A stretch of 64,000 nt of DNA from Mesotaenium endlicherianum (taxonomy: Eukaryota > Streptophyta > Zygnematophyceae > Zygnematales > Mesotaeniaceae): NCBI GenBank assembly GCA_009602735.1, contig WELA01011368.1:343719-407718 (forward strand), read 5' to 3'. Position numbers and translations under genes: made by a program. Shown in pieces: positions 44,471 to 57,446 of the stretch. Under the pieces are notes generated by a model that did not search any database, had not been told where the DNA came from, and saw only the letters and a list, made by a program, of their open reading frames with translations. Every line of letters begins with the position of its first letter. Position 1 is the stretch's first letter.

Positions 44471-45774
44471 TGAGAGGAATTGGTGCTGGTACTTTGTAGA
44501 AGCTCCGGTGTAAGGGCCTGGCATGCAGCGATGCTTCCAAACAGAGCTTCTGAGGCTCTTAAGGCGTGTATGCCAGGTGCCACACGCTGTCACACTGAGT
44601 GTGACTGCTGTTGCCGTCCGGTGGATCGGGCCATACAGAGGCGCCCTGTGGGCGTCAGGGCATGCAATTGGTTGCTGGAGGGTTGACTGCGGTGGGGTGG
44701 TCCAGCAGAAGGGACCGGCTGGGGGAAGGGAGGATTTTCACTCGAGCAAGCTGACTGATCAAGTGACTGAGTTGTGTCTGTTGGACGTTGGCTGTACGTG
44801 CGGCGGTCGGGTCTGGCGGACGGAGGGGGGCAACTTGCGGATGTGGCTGGGGCGGTGGCGAGTGGGGCAGGTTTGACCCGCTGGTGCTGCAGGGCGCGCG
44901 GAAGACGCTGGAGTCGGGGGCTGTGTCAGTGCTGGAGTTTGAGTACCACCACTTCCACCACTGGGCCATCGCGAACCTGGAGGACGTGGTGAATGAGCTG
45001 GACGCGCTCAACTTCGAGTGCTTCCTCAAGGGCGTGCCTGGTGAGTGCCGCCCGTCTTCAGTTGCCTACCCACGGATCTTGACAGCAAACGACAACGTCA
45101 ATCGGCTTGCACACCTTGATTGCCATTCTCCACCATTTTGCATCAAGCAGTCCTGAAGCCGTCAAATATCCATCAACTGTGGTCGGTGTCCAAATGTCCG
45201 CACCGAGAAGACTAGAGCAGTGTGTGTCTGTGAACGTCTCGTTTAGGCTCATGGGGACCCCGCTCTTTTCTCTCTGGCTCTAGCTGTAGCATTTTGTCCC
45301 TCTCGCAATCCTTCTCATCTTTCTCCTCTGGCAAAAGAACTGTGGGGGATGCAAGTCTCCTGTTTGTTTTGCTCTTACCATGATAAATTGCTGGTGGCTT
45401 TTGTTTAACTTAAGCCGGCCGTCCCATACCACTGCTCTTTGCCACTACCTCCACGGCCTTCTAGCGGCAAACTGAAACTGGTGGCGGTGTTGCTGTGGCC
45501 ACCCATCAGAGCATATCATTTCTTCCTATTTGTTTGCGGGCTGCTTATACTCCGGAGCTCCTGTGAGGAGATTTTGCAACGGGCTGCTTATGTGCAATGC
45601 TGTCTGTCCTGTCCCGTTTTGGTCCTTTCCTTTGCAGCGGAGCGCTCGTACTTTCGTTTGACAAGGTGCTGGTCAGAGGAACTTGAGGTCAAAACTTGGT
45701 CCAACGTGATTTGCTCCAACAGGAAGGAAGTTGAGATCACCCTGTTCCTTCTCGACCATTCTCTGTTCATCTAG
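40419..45774 (+). CDS. FkbM-family SAM-dependent methyltransferase, type II membrane protein
   Basis: Seven exons join in phase to 416 residues plus stop: 40419-40896, 41451-41618, 42378-42457, 42875-42957, 43403-43537, 44871-45040 and 45638-45774, all with GT-AG introns. One membrane segment near residues 13-28 (YIPLLGILLFGGFILY) after a short basic N-terminus suggests a signal anchor and a Golgi or ER lumenal enzyme. SAM-binding motif I is LVNIGANKGY (about 151-161). ILALEPSKHTYNLLREF is motif II. VVSVDDLV and LKIDTEGFDPLVLQGA (about 300-325) are the hallmark FkbM core, followed by VLEFEYHH. A Cys-rich insert (MCGVCGDCNEDL) in exon 2 is unusual. FkbM enzymes O-methylate sugars or natural products; the substrate here is unknown. 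The intron between exons 5 and 6 of the list and exon 7 region contains a CT run and an assembly gap. Confidence 0.9.
43628..44470. repeat. CT microsatellite with 682-base assembly gap
   Basis: (CT)n with occasional CCCTCC interruptions runs from 43628 to 43747, N from 43748 to 44429, and CT resumes to about 44457, followed by (CG)n. It lies wholly in the FkbM intron between 43538 and 44870. The true repeat length is unknown. Confidence 0.95.
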
Positions 45775-48051
45775 GTGGAGTGGCGTCAAGAGCAGAAGAA
45801 AGGTTTTTTTTGTTTGACAAGGGTGCTAGTTAATACTTATTTATTGTGTTCAGAGCCAGAATTTGTAGTTACCTCCAGGTAGCTTGTTGTATCAGCGCAT
45901 GTGTCATCACTGCACCTTCAAGTACACGTCGAGTACACGTGAGGTCACTCGTCACCAATAATTGCCACTTTTGGCGCACGTAGGAACATACGATTTAGCT
46001 GATGAATTATGTTGCCGTAGATCGCTTGCTTACGGCCTTACATATGGTGCGACGCATAAGGTTATCATTGCCCATCCATACGTTCGTAACACACGCAAAG
46101 ATGTATTGCCAGGTATGCCTTTCAGTGCATCAAAGGTTTTCAACATTCATAGGGCAATGTTTTCACCCTTGTGTCAGACTTGCACTTTGGCCGACATCCA
46201 GAATGTGACCCACGAGGGGTTCATCATGCCCTAGCTTAGTAAACCCGTCATGAACCAGAGTGTACTTATGAGTGTCATCTTGACTTTGTTGATGTTGGGA
46301 TGACTGTGTGAATGAAGCACAATCAGAGGCTTATAGAAGCCTCTATAGATTCTTATTCTGAACTAGTGCATATGAATGGAAGTTAATAAAAAGAGTTTAG
46401 GGTTTAAAATTAGAGATTTTCTGCTAGAGGTGAAATGTACCTCACCACAGATTTCATAAGGGGACCTGAAAATACAGACCGATGAAAATGTTGCCTTTAC
46501 TTCTTCTCTCTAATTTACGTAAAGCTCTCAACGAAGATAGTTGCTAGACACTGTCTACTTGAATGCATACAACAGAATGCAGCTGGTAAGCACCTAAAAA
46601 GAAGGGTACCTAGTCTCATTCTCACTCATACTTAAGCAATAAGGTGTTCCTTGAATAAAGTGCTGTCAGCATGCATGTAAATGGTGGCCACATTGTACAT
46701 CAACCTCTGCATGATGGATATATCATAGTGCATTGATCCGCATGAAGCACGACCAGACACTCAGTGACCTGAGCTCGCTAATGCTTCATGTAATTAACTT
46801 GGCAAACCGAGGTTTGACAAGTGTTCTAATTTCATCGATTTCACACAAGTTGTGTTTCATCGACCAACGAAACCCTCGTAAAGGCTTCTCCTTGCAAAGA
46901 AGCCTTCATTGCAGCAGGAAGGTAGCTGCTACACCCACCCTTCTAACCCTCCACTCCACTGAGAGGTGCACGAGGCAGGCAAGGAAGCTTGTGCCAGCGC
47001 CAGCCTTAGCCATGCACAATAGTGTTTTTTGGTTGTGTTAGCGTCTTTTGCAGTATGTCAATTCCTATTGCGGCGGCGATCTGACGGACACCCTCAACAC
47101 AGCAAGAGTGCAGTTGTCAAGCAAGCGTGTTTGTTAGGAGTTTGAATATAGTTGTCTTCACTTAGTCACGTAATTATAGATTATACTCGTAGCAGCATGT
47201 GGGAAAGGATTAGACAAAAACAGATGACGCACAAATTGTAGCATACTACTACTCCTACTATTCTTTTCTAAATCACCTTCTTTCTTTCGAAATCAGGCAA
47301 TTTGAACACAAATTAACAAACCCTAAGTATAAACTTCTGTGGCAGGTTTCTACACCAATTAAGAGCAAGGAGTAACAATGTGTGTATATGCAACTTTACT
47401 ATGGGGACTCTTTGGATGGTCCTAGGAGGACATATGGTATGGCATCACCTAGGTGATACGACCTAATGGAACATGGTGATGTCGTGCCATTGTCCTCACC
47501 ATTAAGTAGTGCTTCAAGTGGTTGTACTAGCCCATAATATGCACCTTCCATATGAATACGTGTATCTTGCTTGATACAAAACCAAATGACACAACACAAG
47601 TTGCATTTGCTAGCCATCTCAATCCTCTAGACTTGGAAGTCTAGCCAAAGATTCATTTTCATAGTTCAAAATTTATATTAAATTGCGGTTGATCTAGGCG
47701 GCCAAAGTCTTTTCTACTTAAATTGGACTTTGCAACAATGGGACCTACAAGCTAAGAAATATTAAGGCCATGAATGTCTAAGCTGATGCATGATGGACTC
47801 GACGACTTTGCGAGTCATATATCGCATCTTGCATAAATTTGGATATGAATATAGTTAATAGCCCATGATCCCCTACTTAATCATCTATATGAAAAAGTAT
47901 TACGATCTATGAACCTAACTGTGCTGTGTCTAGTGGTGCATGACATTATTCTTAAGCAAGATTATCTACACATAGCAGTAAGCATATCGGAATGTGTAAT
48001 TGCAGTGTGCATTCACACACAAAATACTTGGGCGTATGCAACTACAGGCAT
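45775..48051. other. Intergenic region between convergent FkbM and GT90 genes
   Basis: 2.3 kb of mostly AT-rich sequence. It should include both genes' 3' UTRs and polyadenylation sites. Small open frames (45962-46234, 46733-47041) have no recognised similarity and are not called. Confidence 0.5.
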
Positions 48052-51000
48052 TCAAAGACCCATGTTGATGCAAGGGGGTGCCGAGGCTATCCCTTCGTCG
48101 GGCACCCGAGTTAAGTTTCCTCTCAATCTCACCGGAGAGGCTGATATTCTACTTAGTGCATTTATTAAGTATGCCATGTAACACATCATTTCCTCCTCCA
48201 CAAGCCTCTGCACGGCACAAGGAGCCCCATCCATTCACAAATAAACTTGTCAAATAAGCCTTGAATGCACAACCATTCAAGAAAAGTATCGGGAAGCCTC
48301 CATGTCAACGTCTGCCAAGCTAGTACTGAGGCCCAAAGAGTGAGATGGGCACTATGAAATACGTACCGACATCGCGAAGCTGAAGGCTTGATTTATTATC
48401 TCCCTCGAAACTTCCCCATGCGTAAGCGCCCACTTAGATTTGGCGACAAGATCCCCCATATAATGCTCCATCTGAAAACAAGAGATCAAGGCACTTTGCA
48501 TGTCACAGATCTGCAAGAGAATGATATCTCAAGCCACGGGGAAGCCTGAGGCTTTTGCCGGCAATCAATCACCACTGAACAATAACATCGGCAGAGGCAC
48601 GCGCTATGCGGCAGACCTCCACATATAACACCACTCTGCAACTCGTGTACAGCTTCAGGCCTGAAGCTCAGATCTCAGCGTGAGCAGGACCTGCCAGCGA
48701 GTGCAGGGCTCACCTCTAGAAAGTGGACGCACGGCTCCAGAAGGTCGTAGGAAGTGCTCGGCATACGGCGACTTCTGCTTCAGGATCACGTGGCCCTCCG
48801 CCATCTCGCTCCCCAGCCGCCACGACGCCGTGTTCCCGTCGATATGAATCAGGCACTTGTGGTCCACCGCACTGGACGGGGCAAACCCTATCGTCAGGTT
48901 CAGCTTGTGAGCTGCAGCTTCAGCCTCCTGCACCACTCGGAGACACGACCAGACGACCCCCTCAGTCAACGCCCCCTCTGGGACCCACAAACTTGCTCGG
49001 AATCGCAGATCCACCTACGGATGCTCAAGTCTAGTCCTCCTTGCTGCACCTATGAGCTAGCGGGCGAAGGCGTGGAGGTGCCTCCATGAGGTCCCTGCAA
49101 CAAATAAAACTGAATGCTGCCAGAGGAGCCAGTCGGGCCAGAGACAGATCACGCGCGCAGTCCGGACAGCCGATCGGCTGTGGTGCATCGACAGCAAATT
49201 CGTCGATTCTCATCACAACCAGGAACCCAGTCTTGCCCATGGAGCGCATGGGACCAAGAAGTGTGCCCCCCACAGGCCGCGTCTGGCACGTCCTCGTCTG
49301 CCTGGGGTGGAGGGTACCACACTGCAGAAGAGAGGCCCCTTGTCCCACCGCGGCTCCCCCCTTCCCAGGACCAGCGGAGAGCTGCTGGAAGCTAGCTGTG
49401 GCAATGGGAAAGCGGCTTGAACCGCTGAATGTGACACTTGTTACGGGCGGAGGTGAAGAAACAACAGATCAGAAATTATCAGGCAGGAGAGCAAATGTCC
49501 GTGGAAGCAGGCCTAGATAGCCCCCAACTATGAAAGCGCGTACTTACTCTCGTGATGGCTCCCTTGTGGCCCACCGTGACCTTCACCTGCAGGATGTCCT
49601 CGTGATCCCTTGCCAGCATGGCCGCGCGGAAGCGTGGAGAGAGCCACAGATGCCGGGGAGTGGAGATATACAGGTAGCCTGTGTTGGTGCCGATGAAGTA
49701 GCACTTGGATTCCCGGGCTGTCCAGGGCTTCAGGCTCGCAGCACCCTGCAGCTCCAAATTCACAATGCAAAGCCACATCTAGGAATCAAACATGTTGCAG
49801 AGGTTTCGAGAGCACAGTGACAGGTTCCCCTGACCACCATGCAAGCTGCAGGAAGCTTAGTGCGAGCTCATCTTGCAAGGGGCGAGCTGGCCTCTCCCCC
49901 ATGCACCGGCAGCCGCTGGGGGCTGCGCCGGATGATAGCGAAATGTCAACCACACCTACTTTTCTGAACAACAAGACGGCGTCGCACTCCAGCCAAAAGC
50001 TAGGCACAGTGCGACATGACAATTTTACAGCATGTAAGACCTGCATGACAGGACCGAGACGTCCCTGGACTCCACAAGAGGTCGAGCTGACACAACGCCC
50101 ATCACGCTATGAGCTTGGGGCACTGCTTCGCATGCATGCCATGATGACCCACGCAAATGCCCTGCTAGCGGTCCGCAAGAGGATGTCGTGCGGCTGGAGT
50201 CTGAAGTGGGGCCACCCCACACTCATCTTGATGAAGTTGCCACTCAACAGGTCCCCCATCAAGTAGCCGGACGGAATGAGGATGTCCACGTTGAGGTCTC
50301 CCTTCGAGAATGCAAGCACTGGTGGCCCGTCATAGCTGCACACACCAGCCAGAGGCTCGACTCTTGTGACAGGACGCGAAGGGGGGTCCTCCCACACCAT
50401 TGCTGCTTCAAGGACTCCAAGCACCACAGGCGCATCATTGTAGTTTGCAGCTCATGCAGGGGGGCCCTGTCTGAGCAGCTGCATGTGGGAGGGCTTGCGT
50501 GCCCTCATGGACCTACCTCAGAGGGCTCGTGCCGCCATCGGAACCTCCATAAGCAAACTCGGCATCAGGAAGCTTCACCTTCCGCAGAACGGAGAGCAGA
50601 ACCTTCTCCAGAATCTGGCGGTACGGAATGTTATCAGTCGCAAAACGGCGGTACAGCGTGTTGTTGATGATGGCATAGTGAAGAAGGTTGCCCTGCAGAG
50701 TACCCACACAGGTGGTACTGCTTCATATCAGTACTCCAACTAGCAGACCAACGGCTTGCGCCAGACTGCATGCCTTGCCACAAAGAAGGCTTTCTTGGTT
50801 CAATGACATTGTACTCCGAGCCAGTGTCACTATTCGGAAGGGGCTTCAAGAGCGTCAGAGCAGGTGGCAATGGCGACAGCACAAGTCACCTGGGCTCCAA
50901 TGCTGTCGTACATCTCCTCTGTGACAGACCCATCCTGCCAGCGACCTATGGCCTGCCTTATACGGTCTGCGTCCTCGGCTTTGCATCTGCACCACCCCCA

Positions 51001-51470
51001 ACAGCACCCCAACTTCAGCACTGCTTGATGTTTGTACCTGCATTTGAAGCGGTCACTGTAACGGCAAGTCAGACGTCGGCACTTTTTCCCTACATGTATA
51101 AGCATCAGAAATCTTGACTTAGCAATCTGCCCTCTTGTAGAAGGAGCTAGTGGAAAAAGGAAACGCAAGGCATACCTGTATCGCGACTCAAAGTTGACCA
51201 TCGGCTCCGGGCAGAAACTCGCGTCTGGATGCATCCTGTATGTCGTAAGGTGCTCTCCATTCTGCAGAATACTGCACAATTGCCCAGAATAAGTGTTCGA
51301 CTGAGAAATATGCTGCGACGATGAAGTGGAGGTACAAGTACATTCTTTGAGAGCTGCTCGAGCTAAACCCAGGATCCCAGTTCAATGACAATGAAATACC
51401 TGTAATCTCCAGACTCCCGCCGTTCAAACTCCCAGACGAAATCTCCATCTCCCATTAAGCGGCCAAGAAG
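48052..51470 (-). CDS. GT90 / CAP10-like glycosyltransferase (5' end uncertain)
   Basis: Putative O-glycosyltransferase of the CAP10/KDELC/POGLUT family (GT90), likely in the secretory pathway. Exons on the minus strand: 51400 to about 51470, 51176-51271, 50890-50986, 50517-50692, about 50149-50335, 49548-49745, 48714-48927, 48367-48471 and 48052-48207. Phases agree across junctions. Family landmarks in order are NLLHYAIINNTLYRR, LPDAEFAYGG, VLAFSKGDLNVDILIPSGY, LKPWTARESKCYFIGTNTG, DHKCLIHIDGNTASWRLGSEM, GHVILKQKSPYAEHF, YDLLEPCVHFLE and DLVAKSKWALTHGE. The exon 48714-48927 is 214 nt where 213 would keep frame. The YDLLEPC motif is read one base out of phase from the motif before it, so there is a +1 frameshift near 48750 (sequencing error or a real lesion). 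A possible first exon with a membrane segment lies at 51959-52270. Confidence 0.82.
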
Positions 51471-51958
51471 CTTGGCAGGCAGAGGAGATGGCCAGGTCCT
51501 ATGACTGATATGTTCTCTTTATCTGGATATGAAAACTAAGAGAATGCGACTGGCACAGCTCTTGCTCCAGGCCCACGTAAGTTGGTGCTTGACGGAGGAA
51601 AGTCCTGCAATCACATGCTTGACTGGATCATTCAGCAGCTCATTTGGCACGAATGGACAGTCCAACCACCACCTGAACGTAGATGTAACATTGGGAGGGC
51701 ATCTTAGTACTTCATGTGGAACAGAAAGATTCAGGAACCGAGTAACTTCAAGCATCTGCGAGCTAACATTACCAAAACTCTTCGTTTCTTCTCATAGCAG
51801 GTATCCTCGCAGGTCTTCCCACACCAGAAGTCGGTATATGCAGTGCTGGACCCTACATTCACAATTACTCAGGTAAGTGCTCCTCTATCGACTCAATCAT
51901 TCAGACAATATACCCTTGAAAAATCAGCTAGATATATAAATCTGCAATCAGCCACTGC

Positions 51959-52270
51959 TCAGACCCTGTTCATAACAACGGTGGCGAGGGCTATCAAACC
52001 TTGAGCTCTAAGTGTACCATCCGTTGACTCATTCGGTGCTTCTGGCCTTAGTCTGACATAACAATTTAAACTTGTAAGTATAGCAAACAGGAAATAACAC
52101 ATAGACCCCCAAGGCAGCGTAAGTAGCCCGACTTTGGCGTTGCGTACGAAAATATGTCCATGATAGCGGAGACACCTTCTAAAGCTGAATACCTCGACAC
52201 TCCACAAGGCAAGGCTTATTAAGACTCTCTTTAGGAATCTGAGCTCACCTCGAGCAACTTTGCCCGACAT
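51959..52270 (-). CDS. Possible N-terminal exon of the GT90 gene (membrane anchor)
   Basis: Minus-strand frame beginning MSGKVARGELRFLKR at 52270. A basic N-terminus and a hydrophobic stretch (LLTLPWGSMCYFLFAILTSL) would suit a type II signal anchor for a Golgi glycosyltransferase. No clear donor joining it to the exon at about 51470 was confirmed, so this is tentative. It could equally be 5' UTR or chance. Confidence 0.3.
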   Translation of the reverse strand: MSGKVARGELRFLKRVLISLALWSVEVFSFRRCLRYHGHIFVRNAKVGLLTLPWGSMCYFLFAILTSLNCYVRLRPEAPNESTDGTLRAQGLIALATVVMNRV

Positions 52271-52961
52271 GTTCGATGCAACCTAAGGTATAAACTTCGA
52301 GTCGTATCGACACAGTTCGTGACATGTGAATCTGTGCGTGAATTCGCGCGTGCATACATATTCACACACTTCAAACATACACAATGCAACGCGTGCTTCG
52401 AAGTGAGCACTAATTATTGGCTATATTCATGGTACCGACGTCACATGGGTTTGGCCAGAGCTTGGGCTCTTGATATCATGTACTGTAAGTACTTTGTCTC
52501 CCACGGATTTACTTACTGTTTTTCTAGAAATCAAATATCAGCCAAGAAATATCAAGCTAAACACACATTTGTGATGTATAAAATATGCACCCTTTACATA
52601 AATAGAAAACTTGCCCTTTGGCTGCTCTGATTTGGCAACCAGTTCTCTTCGTTGTGATAGTTGGAGTACTCGAAGGTACACAAAGTTATATCATATCATA
52701 ATTAACGTTTTTTTTTGCGGCACTTGTATACCGGGCCTAAGTCCATTTTAATCGGTACATCCCGAGTGAGCGCGCGTAAGAATTAGGTCGATCAAGATGT
52801 ACGATATTCGCCATGATACATTAGATACGAAAGGGCTTTAGGCTCCCGAGTCGAGATGAAGCATACTGCCTACATACGAGGTGAGGGACACGCTGAAATT
52901 CTCTTACGCCTGGCGAAGCTTCAAGTACCACGGCACCCATCGCCGCCTGCAAGAGGCAGCC
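52271..52961. promoter_or_regulatory. Divergent promoter region between GT90 and RPSA
   Basis: About 690 bp separates the GT90 5' side (minus) from the RPSA start codon (plus). It presumably holds both promoters and the RPSA 5' UTR. I see no strong TATA box at a convincing distance. A poly-T run sits near 52709-52717. Confidence 0.4.
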
Positions 52962-55900
52962 ATGGCTCTCTCACAGAAGGAAGCCGATATTCAGATGATG
53001 CTTGCGGCGAAGGTGCACCTTGGCACCAAGAACTGCGACTTTCAGATGGAACGCTATGTGTGGAAGCGTGGCGCTGACGGTATGCGCTTGGATCTGTTCT
53101 CCGCATGTATGCAATTCTTATCGTGAGACGTAGGGTGGGAGTTGCGGATGACCATGTGTGTTACATCATAGTAGCTGGCGACCATCCACATTGAGATTGT
53201 TTACAGGTAGCCCTAAATTTCCTAGCTGGAATGGACGCGAAGAAGCGGATCCTGCGCCTGCTTCCTGAGAGTTCTTATGTCCGGATGACGTTCTGAATGC
53301 GATTACATGGGTCAGTGATTGAGGGGAGCAACAGCTTGTGAGGTTGGGGTTTAAATGGTTAGCATGAGAGTGAGGTTTCCATGGGGAAATTATGTGTGGA
53401 AAGGTGAACGTGATGGCTACTTCGGACTTGGGTCTCTCCAAAGCATGTTCGTGAAGCTTGGTTGGGATCTTCCTCAGATTGCATTGTGGGAACATCATGC
53501 AGAGGGTAGCAGCAGTGAACGCAAAAAGCATATATTTGATGCCACTGCTGAACAACTCGGTGCTTTGCTCAAAAACTCGTGAGAGGTTGAAGTCTTTGTT
53601 GTGTGGTCTTGTGGTTGACTGTGAGAATGTGCACTAAAAATGAGTGCCGTTGAGTTGTAAAATGTGGTTTGGCTTTGATGGTTGAGATAGATTTTGGGAA
53701 ATCGGTGGCATGTAAGCGACCAGTATTGGATATTGTGCAGAGTGTGCAAGCACAAAGGTAGCCTAGCACCCTCCTGAAAGCAACAGGGGTGCAATTTTGC
53801 AGTTAGGTCTTTTGGCCAACAGAAGCTCAGACAGGGACCTATAAGTCCGAGGAGAGTAGCCACAGAACAGCTGATTTGTGAGAAGCTGTACAATGCCTGG
53901 GCAGGAATTTACATCATCAATCTGGGAAAGACCTGGGACAAGCTGCAGCAGGCAGCTCGTGTAATTGTGGCAATTGAGAACCCTCAGGACATTTGCGTGC
54001 AGTCTGCTAGGCCCTATGGACAGCGCGCTGTTCTCAAATTTGCGCAGTACACTGGCGCCAACGCTATTGCTGGTCGCCACACGCCCGGAACCTTTACCAA
54101 CCAGCTGCAGAACAACTTCAGCGAGCCAAGGCTGCTGATTCTCACTGATCCCCGCGTTGACCACCAGGTGCGTACTGCTGCGGCAGCTGACCCCCCTCTG
54201 TGGGCGAGGATAGGGAGCTAGTGGGACAATTTTCAGACGGGAATTTTCTGAATGAGTGAGGGCAACTCGGTGTCAGTTTCAGATGCTTCTGTATGGCATA
54301 GGCAGTGGGCTTGGGCTGCTTTGCATTTGCCAGCAATGGCCTCATCTGCAGGCAGGTGCCTGACTGGAGCTTGACTGTTGCTGAGCTTACCCTTTGGGGC
54401 TCCTCTTGTTAGTCAACATAGCAGGGCACAGGACAGAAGAGGGTACAGGGCAGACCATACAGGGCCTAAGACAAGGAATTCTGTCGTGCATGGCTGCAGC
54501 CTGCCAACGAGGCTGCGCTGGGCAACATCCCCACAATCGCGTTCTGCGACACGGACTCGCCCATGAGATACGTGGATGTGGGCATCCCTGCAAACAACAA
54601 GGGCAAGTTCAGCATCGGTTGCCTGTACTGGCTGCTGGGCCGCATGGTCCTGCAGATGCGCGGCACTGTCACACCATCCCAGCCGTGGGAGGTCATGGTG
54701 CGTCTCCGCCCTCCGCCCTCTTCCGCCCTCTCCTCCCTCCTCTGTCCAACCTGTTGTACACCACCTTCCAGTGCACCTGCATCATCCAGGTAGAAGGGGC
54801 CTCATATTAGATTATGCGGTTCTTGTTCAAGGGTCAGGTGGGGCTCCAGGGAGCTCCTCTGCCTGTGACTGGGAGGCTCTTTTTGAGGAGCTTTGCAGGT
54901 CGTAGTTGGTGGGTGGATGCTGATGCATCGTGGTGCCTTGCCGGCGGGGCAGCCACAACAGCAGTTTGTAGGTTGCCTGCGAAGGAGTGGCTACATCATG
55001 ATATCGTCAGGAAGCAAATCACATGGATGGGGCAAGTCTTTGGAACTTTGCTGCTAGTATGTATGAGGGGAGCTGCTAGTAGTGGTGCTCTTTTCCATTG
55101 AGTTGGTTAATGGGCTCATGGAGATCATAATGTGTTCACATCACTGCCACGCGTGCATAAAACTTTCTCCTCCTTCCCTGTATATGCTAAAATCGTATTT
55201 TTTTGATGCTGCAACTTCAGTTGTCAACAAATGTGAGTTGAGCAAGTTCTCAGATGATCACCTATAGCTACGGCAGTGGAAGCTTGTCTCAGCAAATTGG
55301 GTAGATTCAGGGCTCTGGAGCGCGACGATTGAGGCAGGGAGGACGCCTCAGTGACCAGGGGCGGGAGCCAGCATCAGTGGTGCACGGGGCACTTCCCAAT
55401 ATCCATGAACCTGCATTTGGAGCCGCGTCCCTTACAGCTGGCGGTGTCTGGTTGGGCTGCGGTGGCGGACGCTGCAGGTCGACCTGTTCTTCTACAGGGA
55501 ACCTGAGGAGACCAAGGAGGGCGGCGAGGACGAGGCCAACGAGTTTGCGCCCGAGTACAACGCCGCGGCAGGCCTGGCCGTGCCCCCCTCGCTGGCTGAC
55601 GCGCAGTGGGAGCCCGCCACAGCGGCAGTGGAGTGGGACCCGGCTGGCGCTGCAGCTCCTGCGCCCGCTGGCGGTGCTGAGTGGGGTGCTGCTGGTGAGC
55701 CTACCTCCTCACTGTGTTTGTGACGGATCTCATCAGAAGAGGCAGATTGTAGCGGTGGCCTTGTATTATCTGCAGGTTGTCTTGCGGCTGAGGATGTTGC
55801 TTGCCGGTTTGATGTGGCACGTGGCAGGCATAGCCGAGGGGGGGCGTAGGTCACACCCTGCACCATGCACTGTTTTCACTAAACTTTGGTATGAGTATGG

Positions 55901-56430
55901 GCATGTGGGGGATGTTGAGACCCCCTTCTGTGCGCAGAGATTGAGCTGGGGATAGTGGTTGTGTACACAGGCTTTGTGTATCTTGGTTGTCCCTGTTACA
56001 TTTCTGAGGGGCTTCCAGAAGTTGGGTGGGTGGGGCGCCAAGCAAGATGGCACTTCTGGTGCCTTTGGGGCGGGGTGGGGCGGCCTTGTGGGGTGGGGAT
56101 GCTGGAAGGAGTTGTGCTGCGTATGTTTGTTCTGACTTGCTGTATGTACGTCCGGGGTTGGTGGCTGGTTGAAAATTCGTTCATAACATCTGCCTCGCAT
56201 GGCAAGCAGGAGTTGAGCTGACGTGCCTGTCACATCTGCCCCATCTGTTACAATGTGTGTCCGCAGCACCTGCACCTGCAGCTGGAGGCTGGGACACAGC
56301 TGCGGCGCCTGCGGCGGGTGCAGCTCCTGCAGCTGGAGGCTGGGATGCGGCTGCAGCTCCTGCTGCGCCCGCGGCGACTGGCTGGGAGTCGGCGCCTGCC
56401 CAGGGCTGGGACACGGCTGCTCCTCAGTAG
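52962..56430 (+). CDS. RPSA: Small-subunit ribosomal protein SA (uS2, laminin-receptor family)
   Basis: Structural protein of the cytosolic 40S subunit near the mRNA exit region, needed for 40S maturation. Five exons join in phase to 319 residues: 52962-53079, 53905-54167, 54500-54697, 55478-55694 and 56267-56430, all GT-AG. Landmarks are [21 protein letters not shown] at the start, [106 protein letters not shown] and [16 protein letters not shown]. The C-terminal tail is Ala/Pro-rich with five GW or EW repeats ([30 protein letters not shown]), as in other eukaryotes' acidic W-repeat tails. The start is chosen by family alignment; an in-frame ATG lies 27 codons upstream at 52881. Length is close to the usual 295-310. 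Confidence 0.97.
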
Positions 56431-57446
56431 AGTAGTGGCTCCTTAGTGCCATCGTTGTTGTCGCAGTAGCCACTTTGATATCATTCAATACGCGATGAGA
56501 AGAGAATGTTGTTTCTTGTCTCGGTGGCAAAGTCTTATCGAAGTTTACTCCCCTCTCCCTCTTTTCTCTCGCTCGTTTTGGCGGGGTCTGAGCACGCTCG
56601 ACATTTGGCCTGGATGGGTGGACATCAGCTGGTGGGTTCGACATGGCATGTGGATGCTAGAATCAAATAGTTGTGTGATATGTAACATGGACAAATCTAA
56701 TTTGAGCTCTGTTGACTGAGAGTCGTTGCACAGTCAGACCATATGCGTCTGGGTTGCATATAGGGAGTTTTTGTCACTTCCATGCATGTTGTCCTAGGCA
56801 AGACAAATTTCATCCAATAAGAAAAGTTGCTGATGAGTTTATGAGCTTAGTAAAGTATAGAGCCTTGCGCTCATAGGGCTACAAGAATTCAGTATACTTC
56901 TGCTTGACCGGTCCTGGGAAGGAAAAGTGCCCAGTCCTATGTCATGCAATATGGACAGGCAATCGTGTGAGATGTCTACTACAATGCTGCTTACGGGCAT
57001 CAATTGGGAATTCTGGAATATGTGTTTCCATCTTAATTAGGACCCTTAATCTGAGAAACTGAGAAATGACACTGTATTTCGCCTTATAGTCATATGCATT
57101 GAATACATTGCAAACCATGTATAATAGTGAGACCTATACAACCCTTTTAGAATTGTGACTGCCTGTCATGTGTATCTACATGTGTAAGAGTATACAGGGC
57201 AAGTCTCCTGCCTTCCGAAGAGCAATATGCTACACTGTACTACTAGTTTAATCGGACACCTTGCAGAGACACTCTAGGTGTCATAGTAAGATGGATCCGA
57301 AATGGTTATCCAGCCCAGAAAGAGGTGGGACAGTGGCTCTCTCTTGCCTCTCATCACAAAGCAGAATACTTTGTTTTTGCAATCGGACCAAAGCGGAATG
57401 AGCTCGCGTGACATGCTCGGCGTGGTCTTGATGCTCATCTCTGCTT
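56431..57446. other. Intergenic region between convergent RPSA and the biuret-hydrolase fusion gene
   Basis: About 1 kb with no supportable gene. It should contain both 3' UTRs. Confidence 0.5.

Noticed and set aside
43280-44593. Long open frames across the N gap
   Set aside because: They are artefacts of N runs and CT/GA repeats having no stops.
45962-46234. 90-residue plus-strand frame downstream of FkbM
   Set aside because: No recognisable similarity, no splice partners, in an AT-rich intergenic region.
49086-49520. Plus-strand frame inside the GT90 gene
   Set aside because: Lies in an intron or antisense of GT90; no similarity or splice support.
55766-56644. 292-residue open frame on the minus strand
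   Set aside because: It is antisense to RPSA exon 5 and its introns. Composition mirrors the GC-rich Ala/Pro repeat of the real gene, with no family likeness.
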